Source: Herbaspirillum sp. alder98 (lineage in GTDB: Bacteria; Pseudomonadota; Gammaproteobacteria; Burkholderiales; Burkholderiaceae_D). From it: 64,000 nucleotides of DNA. Position numbers and translations under genes: made by a program. The notes under the pieces are model-generated. The model was not told where the DNA came from. It made no database searches and was given only the letters and a program-made list of their open reading frames with translations. The stretch spans positions 310,001 to 374,000 of the forward strand of contig NZ_JAIUCY010000001.1 of the NCBI RefSeq assembly GCF_020179755.1, in the 5' to 3' direction. Shown one piece after another: positions 47,133 through 56,300 of the stretch (its first letter is position 1; every line of letters starts with the position of its first letter).

Positions 47133-48329
47133 TTACAGTTTGGATGCGATCAGCTTGCCCAGGCGCTGCACGCCGGCGCGGATCTGCTCCGGCGACACCG
47201 TGACGAAGGACAGGCGCATGGTGTTCTTTTCGGCCACGTTGGCGAAGAACGGCGCGCCCGGCACGAAGGCCACCTTCTCCTGCTCGACCGCTTCGTTCAA
47301 CAGCGTGCTGCTGTCGATGTGCGACGGCAGCGTGACCCAGACGAACATGCCGCCTTCAGGCTTGCTCCAGCTGCAACCGGCCGGGAAGAACTCTTGCAGC
47401 GCGCCCAGCATCGCTTCGCACTGGTCGCCATAGAGCTTGCGGATGGTCGGTACGTGCTGGTCGAGGAAACCGTCCTTGATCGCTTCATACACCACCATCT
47501 GCGTCAGTTGGGCCGTGTGCAGGTCGGTCGCTTGCTTGGCCTGTTCCATCTTGAGAATCAACGGACGCGGCGCCACCACGTAACCCAGGCGAATGCCCGG
47601 GGTCAGCACCTTCGAGAACGAGCCCATGTAGATCACGCCGGACGGGTTCATCGTCAGCATCTTGGGCAACGGCGCATTGCGATAGCTCAGCGCGCCGTAC
47701 GGATCATCCTCGATCAGCGGCAGGCCCAGGCGAGCACAGGTCTCGACCAGCTGGATGCGACGCTCGGTCGGAATCGTGCGGCCGGTCGGGTTCTGGAAAT
47801 TGGGCAGCGAGTACAGCATGCGCGCGCCGGCGGCGATCGGCTCGATCGCGTCTGGCAGCAAGCCGTTTTCATCGCTGGGCACCGATTCGAACTTGGCGCC
47901 GTACAACGAGAAAGCCTGCAATGCACCCAGGTAGCTCGGCGTCTCGACCAGCACACGGCTGCCCTCGTCGATCAACACCTTGCCCAGCAAATCCAGGCCT
48001 TGCTGCGAACCCGACACCATCAGCACCTGCTCCGGCAGGATCCGGGCGCCATCGGTCGACAACGAATTGGCGATCCACTCGCGCAGCGGCAGATAGCCGT
48101 CGGTCGGGCCGTATTGCAGGGCGACCTTGCCCTGCTGCGTCAGCACGCGGTCGAAGGCGGCCTTCATGTGCTCGACCGGGAAGGTCTGGGGCGATGGCAG
48201 GCCACCGGCGAACGAGGTGATGTCAGGACGCATCGTCACCTTCAGGATTTCGCGGATCGCGGAGCTTTGCATCTGCTCGGCGCGATGGGAGAACTGCCAC
48301 TGCAGTGGTGCGGGGTTTTCGAGTTTCAT
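47133..48329 (-). CDS. PLP-dependent aminotransferase (class I/II, 2-aminoadipate type)
   Basis: 398 residues. The PLP lysine is K240 in GSFSKVLTPGIRLGYV. Other marks are ITSFAGGLPSPQTFP, SGSQQGLDLLGKVLIDEGSRVLVE and LPNFQNPTGRTI. This subgroup includes 2-aminoadipate and kynurenine/alanine aminotransferases (LysN, ARO8-like). It lacks an HTH, unlike the two MocR proteins nearby. It is 127 bases downstream of ridA, so PLP-enzyme by-products could be cleared by RidA. Confidence 0.92.
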   Translation of the reverse strand: MKLENPAPLQWQFSHRAEQMQSSAIREILKVTMRPDITSFAGGLPSPQTFPVEHMKAAFDRVLTQQGKVALQYGPTDGYLPLREWIANSLSTDGARILPEQVLMVSGSQQGLDLLGKVLIDEGSRVLVETPSYLGALQAFSLYGAKFESVPSDENGLLPDAIEPIAAGARMLYSLPNFQNPTGRTIPTERRIQLVETCARLGLPLIEDDPYGALSYRNAPLPKMLTMNPSGVIYMGSFSKVLTPGIRLGYVVAPRPLILKMEQAKQATDLHTAQLTQMVVYEAIKDGFLDQHVPTIRKLYGDQCEAMLGALQEFFPAGCSWSKPEGGMFVWVTLPSHIDSSTLLNEAVEQEKVAFVPGAPFFANVAEKNTMRLSFVTVSPEQIRAGVQRLGKLIASKL

Positions 48330-48456
48330 ATCGGTTCTACGAATTATCTGAGGCGACCGGACAGCCGGCGAGATCGATCTCGATCCCAGTCGCGGCTGCG
48401 GTCGCGCGGTCTTGCCAGGGGGCCACCGGTGATGGCGCGCCAATCACAGAAGACGA

Positions 48457-48915
48457 TCAGGCGATCTCGGCAATCATCTCGATCTCGACACAGGCGCCCA
48501 TGGGCAACTGCGCCACGCCGAAGGCGGAACGGGCATGCTTGCCCGCTTCGCCGAAGATCTCGCCGATCAGCTCGGAGGCGCCATTGGTCACCAGGTGGTG
48601 CTCGGTGAATTCGCCGGTCGAATTGACCAGGCTCATCAGTTTCACAATGCGCTTGACCCGGGTCAGGTCGCCGCCACAGGCTGCCTGCAGGGTGGCGATC
48701 AGATCGATCGCCACTGCACGCGCGGCCTGCTTCGCATCGTCGGTGCCGATGTCGCGTCCCAGCTGGCCGACCCATACCTTGCCATCCTGCTTGGCCAGAT
48801 GGCCCGAGAGGAACACGGTATTGCCGGTCTGTGCGTACATCACATAGGCGGCCGCCGGGGTTGCCACGGCTGGCAGTTCGATGTTGAGCGCTTTCAGCTT
48901 TTCATATACGGACAT
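48457..48915 (-). CDS. RidA-family enamine/imine deaminase
   Basis: 152 residues from ATG 48915. RidA proteins hydrolyse reactive enamines released by PLP enzymes. TVFLSGHLAKQDG, VKRIVKLMSLVNSTGEFTEHHLVTNGASEL and the AFGVAQLPMGACVEIEMIAE end are diagnostic of this branch. The key arginine of true RidA (in an NRPARSA context) is replaced by ARSAFGVAQLP. It starts the operon with the aminotransferase. Exact function in this subgroup is uncertain. Confidence 0.88.
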   Translation of the reverse strand: MSVYEKLKALNIELPAVATPAAAYVMYAQTGNTVFLSGHLAKQDGKVWVGQLGRDIGTDDAKQAARAVAIDLIATLQAACGGDLTRVKRIVKLMSLVNSTGEFTEHHLVTNGASELIGEIFGEAGKHARSAFGVAQLPMGACVEIEMIAEIA

Positions 48916-49088
48916 GCGGTACTCCTGTTTTTGCGTCGCACCAGCCACGGGGGTTGCCCGGGAAGTGCACGGCAGTTGAAAAAAAGGTCTTCGATTATCT
49001 CAAATATCCTGGACTTTGGCCCGACAATCACGCCCGGCGGCGATTTGCGCCACGGCTCGCAATGCCGCCTGCGAGGCCGGTCAAACCC

Positions 49089-50006
49089 TCAGCGGCGAAC
49101 CGCCATGCGACGTCCGACCGCCACCACCGCAATCACCGCCAGGGCAAACAGCAGGTTGCTCGCATCCATCGGCTCGCCCACCACCAGCGCCGCGCCCAGC
49201 AAGGTCAGGAAGGGTTGCAGCAATTGCACCTGCCCCACCCGCGCAATGCCGCCCAGCGCCAGGCCGCGATACCAGAAGAAGAAGCCGATGAACATCGAGA
49301 ACAACGATACATAGCCGAACGCAACCCACGCCGCCGGCCCGGCCGACAAGCCATGCTGCCAGGCCATGGCGCCCGATATCGGCAAGGTCACCGGCAACGA
49401 GATGACCAGCGCCCAGCAGATCACCTGCGGCCCGCCCATGCTCTGCGACAGCCGGCCACCTTCGGCATAGCCCATGGCGCCTGCGGCCACCGCAGCGAAC
49501 AGCGCCAGGTCGGCCGCATGAAAGCTGCCGCCGCCCTGGCGCAGGGCAAACGCCACCACCATGCCGCTGCCCACCAGCGCCGCCAGCCAGAATCCGGCCG
49601 AGGGTCGTTCGCCGAAGCGCAATGCGCCCAGCAAGGCGGTCGCCAGCGGCAGCACGCCCAGCACCACCGCCCCATGCGAGGCCGGCACGTGCTGCATGGC
49701 CAGCGAAGAAAACAGCGGAAAGCCGATCACTACACCCAGCGCCGTGATGACCAGGCTGCGAAACTGTTGCGCCGTGGGCAGCGGCGCCCGGGTGTAAGCC
49801 AGCAACGCAATGGCACAGGCGGCGGCGACCACCGCGCGCGCCAGCGCAAAAAATATCGCATCCATTTCTGCCACGGCGATCCGCGTGGCCGGCAGCGTGA
49901 GGCTGAAGATCGCCACCCCTGCCAGGCCCAGCCACATGCCTCGTGTTTCGTTACTCTTCTTGCCGATGACGGGTGCGATGCCCGCCGTTTTTCCCTGGCC
50001 CTGCAT
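49089..50006 (-). CDS. EamA-family (DMT) transporter
   Basis: 305 residues, about 10 membrane helices in two EamA repeats. Typical text is TLPATRIAVAEMDAIFFALAR and GGIARVGQVQLLQPFLTLLGA. Start ATG 50006 follows GGAG at a slightly long spacing. It is the last gene of the dehydratase-LysE-EamA operon, 29 bases after LysE. It may export an amino acid or metabolite. Confidence 0.88.
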   Translation of the reverse strand: MQGQGKTAGIAPVIGKKSNETRGMWLGLAGVAIFSLTLPATRIAVAEMDAIFFALARAVVAAACAIALLAYTRAPLPTAQQFRSLVITALGVVIGFPLFSSLAMQHVPASHGAVVLGVLPLATALLGALRFGERPSAGFWLAALVGSGMVVAFALRQGGGSFHAADLALFAAVAAGAMGYAEGGRLSQSMGGPQVICWALVISLPVTLPISGAMAWQHGLSAGPAAWVAFGYVSLFSMFIGFFFWYRGLALGGIARVGQVQLLQPFLTLLGAALVVGEPMDASNLLFALAVIAVVAVGRRMAVRR

Positions 50007-50035
50007 GATGGTTATTCTCCGTTTGATTATTCTAT

Positions 50036-50632
50036 TCAGATCCAGATCGCCAGCGCCGAATACAAGGTGGCCGTCACCATGCAGACCGCAAACAGGCTGG
50101 CCCATAACGGCCGCTCCAGGTAGCGACGCAATAGCGCACCGGCACCCGCCCACAGCGACACGCACGGCAGGTTGATCGCGCAGAACACCAGGCAGTAGAG
50201 CAGGATCGCCAGCGCCACGGGCAGGTTATGCAGCATCGGCATGAAGGCCGCCGCGCCGGTGATGCCCATCACCCATGCCTTGGGATTGGCGAACTGGAAT
50301 GCGGCCGCGCCCCAGAACGACATCGGACGGGCCCCGGCCGCAGCAGCGCCCCCTATCCGCATGCGACACAGTTGCCAGGCCAGCCAAAGCAGATAGGCCG
50401 AGCCCAGCGCCTTGAGTACCAGCGCCATGCCCGGCACAGCCAGCAGCAGGCTGCCCATACCGATTGCGCATAGCGCCGCCAGCAGGCCAAAACCGGCGGT
50501 CACACCCAGCATGTGCGGCAACGAGCGGCGAAATCCGAACCAGATGCCGGATGAGGTCAGCATGATGTTGTTGGGCCCCGGCGTGATCGACGAGACCAGG
50601 GCAAACGAGGCCAGCGGCAACAGCGCCTCCAT
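50036..50632 (-). CDS. LysE/RhtB-family amino-acid exporter
   Basis: 198 residues with six membrane helices. The opening SFALVSSITPGPNNIMLTSSGIWFG contains the SxTPGPNN signature and AFQFANPKAWVMGITG follows. The family exports amino acids such as threonine, homoserine or lysine. It begins one base after the stop of the dehydratase gene, so the two are probably translationally coupled. The pairing with a threonine-dehydratase-like enzyme suggests relief of excess threonine or serine. Confidence 0.9.
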   Translation of the reverse strand: MEALLPLASFALVSSITPGPNNIMLTSSGIWFGFRRSLPHMLGVTAGFGLLAALCAIGMGSLLLAVPGMALVLKALGSAYLLWLAWQLCRMRIGGAAAAGARPMSFWGAAAFQFANPKAWVMGITGAAAFMPMLHNLPVALAILLYCLVFCAINLPCVSLWAGAGALLRRYLERPLWASLFAVCMVTATLYSALAIWI

Positions 50633-50633
50633 G

Positions 50634-51695
50634 TCAGCTCCCCGATTGCAGCAGCGCATCGGCCACTTCGCAGCGCCGCGCCAGCACCCGGGCAAACACG
50701 TCATGATCGATATTGCCGCCCGACAGCGTCACGCCCAGCTTCTTTCCCTGCAGCCGCCCACGCAACTGCAAGGCAGCGGCCAGGGCGCAAGCGCCGGCCC
50801 CTTCGGCCACATTGTGGCTGGTGATGAAATGCAGCTTGATGGCATCCATCACTTCGTCATCGGTGACCGCCACGACTTCGTCGACTTCGGCCAGCATCAC
50901 TTGCAGCGAGGCCTGGTCGGGCACCCGGCAGGCGACGCCATCAGCGATGTTGGTCGACACCGGCGACTCGATACTGCGACCGGCCTCGAACGACAGCTTG
51001 TAGGCCAATGCATGGGCCGACACCACGCCGATGATGCGGGTCTTCAAGCCCAGCGCATTGCGGGCGGCAACCGCGCCGCACATGCCCGAGCCCTGCCCGA
51101 TCGGCACCAGCAGGACGTCGAGATCGGGTTGCGCGCGCAGCAACTCCATCCAGTATGTCGCCACGCCGGCGACCAGGTCGCGATGATAGGAAGGCACCAT
51201 GTGCAATTGCCGTTCGTGCGCCAGCCGGGCCGCGTGTTCACGGCTTTCCTGGAACTCGGCGCCATGCTCGATCAGCTCCACGCCCAGCGCACGCATGGCA
51301 GCGTTCTTTTCGCGGCTGTTGCCCTGCGGGACCACGATGGTCGCGGGCAACCCGGCATGCGCCGCCGCCAGTCCGACCGACTGCCCATGGTTGCCACGGG
51401 TGGCGGCAATCACGCCCCGCAGCTGCGGCTGTTCGCGTGCCAATCGCTGCATGTACACCATGCCACCGCGCACCTTGAAGGCGCCGGTCGGCGCGTGATT
51501 CTCGTGCTTGACCCAGACCTCGGCGCCCAGCGCACGGTTCAACAACGGCCACGACAGCTGCGACGTCGGCGCCATGCCGCGATACACCACCTGGGCGGCA
51601 CGCTCGATCTCGGCCAGGCCGGGCAGCAGGTCGCGGGCGGCATGCACGGCAGCGGCAGCGGAAGCGATCGATTCGGTGGGTATGGCGATGGTCAT
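50634..51695 (-). CDS. Threonine dehydratase-like PLP enzyme (fold type II)
   Basis: 353 residues. The PLP lysine is K74 in NHAPTGAFKVRGG. The glycine loop that binds the phosphate reads IGQGSGMCG, and NHGQSVGLAA and TLSGGNIDHDVF are family marks. There is no C-terminal regulatory ACT domain, so it is a catabolic-type enzyme acting on threonine, serine or hydroxyaspartate. It starts the operon and is divergent from a MocR regulator 117 bases away. Confidence 0.9.
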   Translation of the reverse strand: MTIAIPTESIASAAAAVHAARDLLPGLAEIERAAQVVYRGMAPTSQLSWPLLNRALGAEVWVKHENHAPTGAFKVRGGMVYMQRLAREQPQLRGVIAATRGNHGQSVGLAAAHAGLPATIVVPQGNSREKNAAMRALGVELIEHGAEFQESREHAARLAHERQLHMVPSYHRDLVAGVATYWMELLRAQPDLDVLLVPIGQGSGMCGAVAARNALGLKTRIIGVVSAHALAYKLSFEAGRSIESPVSTNIADGVACRVPDQASLQVMLAEVDEVVAVTDDEVMDAIKLHFITSHNVAEGAGACALAAALQLRGRLQGKKLGVTLSGGNIDHDVFARVLARRCEVADALLQSGS

Positions 51696-51812
51696 GAAGT
51701 GTCTCCTGGCGGTGTGGTGCTTCTGGTCTTGCAATGTCAGCCATCGTAATCGACAATACCAGTACAGCACCGATACACTTAGCCAAATAACCTTACTTAT
51801 TGTCACGGCAAA

Positions 51813-53321
51813 ATGACCAATACAGTCAAGCGCACCCGCTCCGCCATTGCAGATATCCCGCCGCCTGCCCTGCCCGCTGGCCCGGCGTCGGCCTGGCCGA
51901 CGCTGTCACGCGAGGGCGGCGAGTCGCTGGTGCAACAGATCGTGCGTAGCATCCGCGCGCGCATCGACGACAAGCTCTTGCGTACCGGCGCGCGCATGCC
52001 GTCCATCCGGCAGTTCGCCGACACCCATGAGGTATCGCGTTTTACGGTCGTGGAGGCCTATGACCGGCTGGTGGCGCAAGGCTTTCTCGAATCGCGGCGC
52101 GGTTCCGGCTTCTACGTGAAGGATCGCGCCGGCGGCTCCATCGGCGCCGGCTTCGGCAGCACCCAGCAAGCGCCCGTGGCGGCACCCGACGATGTTGACG
52201 TGGTCTGGCTGGTGCGCAACATGTTTCGCCAGCTGCCGCCCCACAAGATGCCGGGCGGCGGCCTGCTGCCGCCCGACTGGCTCGATGGCGAACTGATCGC
52301 CAATGCGTTGCGCGCCGTCAGCCGCGAAAACCCGTCGCTGCTGCTGGGCTATGGCACGCCGCAAGGTTTCCTGCCGCTGCGCCAGCAGTTGCAACTGAAG
52401 CTGGCCGAACACGAGATCGCGGCCGGTCCCGAGCAGATCGTGCTGACCAGCGGCGTGACGCAAGGCATCGATACGGTGGCGCGCCACTTCCTGCGTCCGG
52501 GCGATGTGATCTTCGTGGACGATCCGGCGTGGTTCCTGATGTTCGGCTCGTTCGCCGCGCTGGGGGCGCGCGTGATCGGCATCCCGCGCGGCGCCGACGG
52601 CCCCGACATTGCCTCGCTGGCCGAGCTGGCGGCGCTGCACCGGCCCAAGCTGTACGTGATCAATTCGGTGCTGCACAACCCGACCTCGACCTCGCTGTCG
52701 GCGGCCAAGGCGTTCCAGATCCTGCGCGTGGCCGAGGAATACGACTTCACCATCGTCGAGGACGACATCTATTGCGACATGCACCCCGGCCCGGCAGTGC
52801 AGGCTGCTACCCGCATCGCTTCGCTGGACCAGTTGCAGCGGGTGATCTACCTGGGGGGATTGTCGAAGACGCTGTCGGCCAACCTGCGCGTGGGCTTCAT
52901 CGCCACCTCGACCGAACTGGCGCGCCAGCTGGCCGACCGCAAGATGCTGGCTACGCTCACCACCGGCGAGATCGGTGAACGGGTGGCTTACAAGGTGCTG
53001 TCCGAAGGGCATTACCGCAAGCATGCGGAACGCCTGCGGGGACGGCTCGACGGGGTGCGCGACAAGGTGGTGCGCCAGCTCGAACGCATCGGCATCGATG
53101 TCGGCGAGCCGCCCTCGTGCGGCATGTTCCTGTGGGTCGACGCCGGTTGCGACACCAACGTGCTGGCCGAACGCGCCATGGAACAGGGCTTCCTGCTGGC
53201 GCCGGGCGCCTTGTTCTCGCCGGCCCAGCTGCCGTCGACCCGCATGCGCATCAACGTGGCGTCGATGGGCGACCCGGGCATCTGGCGTTTCCTGGAACAG
53301 GAAATGGCGCGGCGCGGGTAG
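51813..53321 (+). CDS. MocR-family regulator (GntR HTH fused to aminotransferase fold)
   Basis: 502 residues. The GntR helix-turn-helix spans about 40-105 (LVQQIVRSIRARIDDKLLRTGARMPSIRQFA and SRFTVVEAYDRLVAQG). The PLP lysine is about K352 in GGLSKTLSANLRVGF. It is divergent from the dehydratase-LysE-EamA operon, which it probably regulates. The gap carries a GTACAGCACCGATACAC stretch that could hold its site. It is convergent with the large repeat protein at 53367. Confidence 0.92.
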   Translation: MTNTVKRTRSAIADIPPPALPAGPASAWPTLSREGGESLVQQIVRSIRARIDDKLLRTGARMPSIRQFADTHEVSRFTVVEAYDRLVAQGFLESRRGSGFYVKDRAGGSIGAGFGSTQQAPVAAPDDVDVVWLVRNMFRQLPPHKMPGGGLLPPDWLDGELIANALRAVSRENPSLLLGYGTPQGFLPLRQQLQLKLAEHEIAAGPEQIVLTSGVTQGIDTVARHFLRPGDVIFVDDPAWFLMFGSFAALGARVIGIPRGADGPDIASLAELAALHRPKLYVINSVLHNPTSTSLSAAKAFQILRVAEEYDFTIVEDDIYCDMHPGPAVQAATRIASLDQLQRVIYLGGLSKTLSANLRVGFIATSTELARQLADRKMLATLTTGEIGERVAYKVLSEGHYRKHAERLRGRLDGVRDKVVRQLERIGIDVGEPPSCGMFLWVDAGCDTNVLAERAMEQGFLLAPGALFSPAQLPSTRMRINVASMGDPGIWRFLEQEMARRG

Positions 53322-53366
53322 CCGGCCCGCGGCGCCCGCGCGCGTTACTGCGACATTACTGCCGCA

Positions 53367-56300
53367 TCACGCCGTCAGTTGCACGTGGATGCGTGCGATC
53401 TCGGTGGTGTGATTGGCGTCGTTGTAGAACGCGTAGTCGCCGTTACCGAAGATCAGGTAGTACTGTGTCACCGAACTGTCGATCTGGATACTTTCGCTGG
53501 CCGTCATCTTGATCGTCAGGATGTTGTTCACGCCCATCTTCTGGATGTCGCTATACGACACCAGCATGTTGGTGTTGGTGCTGGTCGACACGTCCAGCGT
53601 GGTGATGCCCGACACCTTGTTGGAGAAGGTGCTCAGGTTCAGCGTCGAGCCCAGGTCTTCGAAGTGCAGCGTCGAGATACCCGAACTGCCATTGGCGCTG
53701 ACCAGGTTGCTGGTGTGCGTGGCCTTGTTGGTGATGCCAGTAGTGCCGCCGGCGCTGACGTTGAAGATGTTGGTGCCGGTGCCGCCGACCAGCGTATTGC
53801 TACCACCGTACTGGGCATTGAAGACGTCGGTCTGCGACGTATCGGTCACTGCCCCGCCGCCGTTAAGCGTATTGGAGGTGTTGTTGCCCAGCACGGTCAG
53901 GGTATTGCTGCCGCCGTTGCCGGTCAGGGTATTGCTGGTGGTGGTGTCGCCGCTGCCGATCAGGTTCGAGATCCCGAAGTAGGAGTCACCGTTGGAGTCC
54001 CCCGCGCCGCTGCCTGTGCCCGTGGTCAGGTTGGCGACGATGCTGCCGCTGCTCGAATACTGGTAGCTGACCGTGTCGCTGCCGCCGTTGCCGGTAAAGA
54101 CGTTGGCCACGCCATTGGCCACGAACAGGTCATTGCTGCTTGAGCCCACCGCGTTCTGGATATTCAGATAGGTGTCGCCAGCGGCATAGCCGTTGGCGCC
54201 GGTGTTGTGGAACAGGTCCACCGTCACGCCGGCGTTCGAACGGGCATAGTTCACCGTGTTGATACCCCCGCCGCCGTCGAAGAAGTTGGCTACCGAACTG
54301 GCATAGAAGGTGTCATTGGAGCTGCTGCCGATGATATTGCTGATGCCGTTGAACGAATCGCCGTTGGCATAGCCGCCGCTGGTGTTGGCGCCGGTGGTGT
54401 TGCTCAGGTCGACGGTCACGCCAGCGTTGGAACCGATATAGCTGACCGTATCGACGCCACCACCGCCGACGAACACATTGGCCTGCGAGCTGGCGATGAA
54501 GGTGTCGTTGTAACTGCTGCCGATCACGTTGTAGATGTTGATGAGCTGGTCGCCCTGGGCATCGCCGCCGGTGCCCACACCAGTGCGCAGGTCGATGTTC
54601 ACGCCCGCGCCCGAACCCGCATAGCTGGCATAGTTGCCGGTGCCCACGCCGGTGATGGTGTCGGCGCCGGCGCCACCGGTGATCACCGAATTACCGCCCG
54701 CCGCGCCCTTGAGGAAGTCGTCGAAGCCGCTGCCGATCAGGTTCTCGATATTGACGAAACGGTCGCCCGCCGCATAGCCACCGGAGGTGCCGCTGCCGTC
54801 GGTGACCGACAGGTCCACCGTCACCGCACTGGTGGAGGCGGCGTAGCTGACCGTATCGATGCCGGCGCCACCATCGAAGCTGTTGCCCTGGGCGTTGGCC
54901 ACGAAGGTATCGTTGAAGCTGCTGCCGATCAGGTTATCGATGAAGGACAGGCGATCGCCGGCAGCATCGCCGCCTGAGGTGCCGGTGCCATCCGCATAAT
55001 TCAGGTTGATCGTCACCCCCGCCGAAGAACCGGCGTAGCTGGCGGTGGTGTAGGCGCGATTGGCGGCAACACCGACCAGCGTATCGCCTCCGGCGCCGCC
55101 GGTCAGCAACGAACTGACGCCCACCGTTGCGTAACCGATCAGCGTGTCAGCATAAGCGCTGCCGATCACGTTCTGGATATTGGTGAAAGTGTCGCCGGCG
55201 GCATAACCACTGGCGCCGGTACCCACCGTGGGCGACAAGTTCACGGTCACCGCCCCGGTCGACGCCGCATAACTGACGGTGTTGGAACCGGCGCCGCCGT
55301 CAAAGTTGTTACTGGCGCTATTGGCAATGAACAAGTCATTGTAGGCACTGCCGGTGAGGTCCTGGATATTGACCAGCGTGTCGCCGTCCGCATAGCCGCC
55401 AGAGGTGTTGAAGCCGTCGGTGTAGTTCAGGTCGACCGTGACGGCCGCATTGGAGGCCGCGTAGCTGACGCGGTTATGCGAACCGGCGGTGCTGGTCCCA
55501 CCATCGAAGCGGTTGGCCGCAGCGCTGGCCACGAATATGTCATCGAAGCTGCTGCCGGTCAGGTCCTGGATATTGGAGAGCTTGTCGCCGGCAGCATAGC
55601 CACCGGAAGTCCCGGTACCATCTGTGAAATTCAAGTTAACGATGACCGCGGAGGTCGATGCTTCATAACTGACGCGGTTATGCAGCGAAGTGCCGCCGCC
55701 ATTGATGACGTTGGCCGCGCTACCAGAGATGATGGTGTCGTCGGACGTGCCGCCCAGGAAGTTCTGGATGTTGGTGTAGACGTCGCCATTGGCGTCACCT
55801 GCCGTGCCGTTGCCGGTGCTGAGATCGACCGTGACCGAACCCGAGCTCTCGTAGCTGATCGTGTTGCTCCCGCCACGTCCGTCAAACCGGTTGACCACGC
55901 CATTGCCGACGAAGATATCGTCGCCGCTGCCGCCGATGGCGTTCTGGATATTGAGATAGGTGTCGCCCGCTGCATCGCCCAGCGTGCCCTGGTTACTGAA
56001 CAGGTTGACCTTGACGGCCGCTGTCGAATTTTCATAGCTGACGGTATTGTTGCCGCCGCCGCCGTCGATACGGTTGATCACCGAACTGGCAATGATGATG
56101 TCGTTGCCGCCGCCGCCGGTGGCGTTCTGGATGTCGTGATAGATGTCGGCTGCGGCATCACCGGCGGTTCCGATCTGCTGCCCGAGGTCGATCGTCACCG
56201 CGCCGTTCGAGGCTTCGTAGCTGACGGTGTTGGTGCCGGCGCCGCCCCAGAATTCATTGAGCTGGCTGTTGCCGACGAAGGTGTCGTCCAGGGCGCTGCC

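Noticed and set aside
48369-48382. CGAGATCGATCTCG palindrome between ridA and the aminotransferase gene
   Set aside because: A 14-base palindrome in GC-rich DNA with related words in the neighbouring coding sequence; no second copy or promoter context was found to support a regulatory role.
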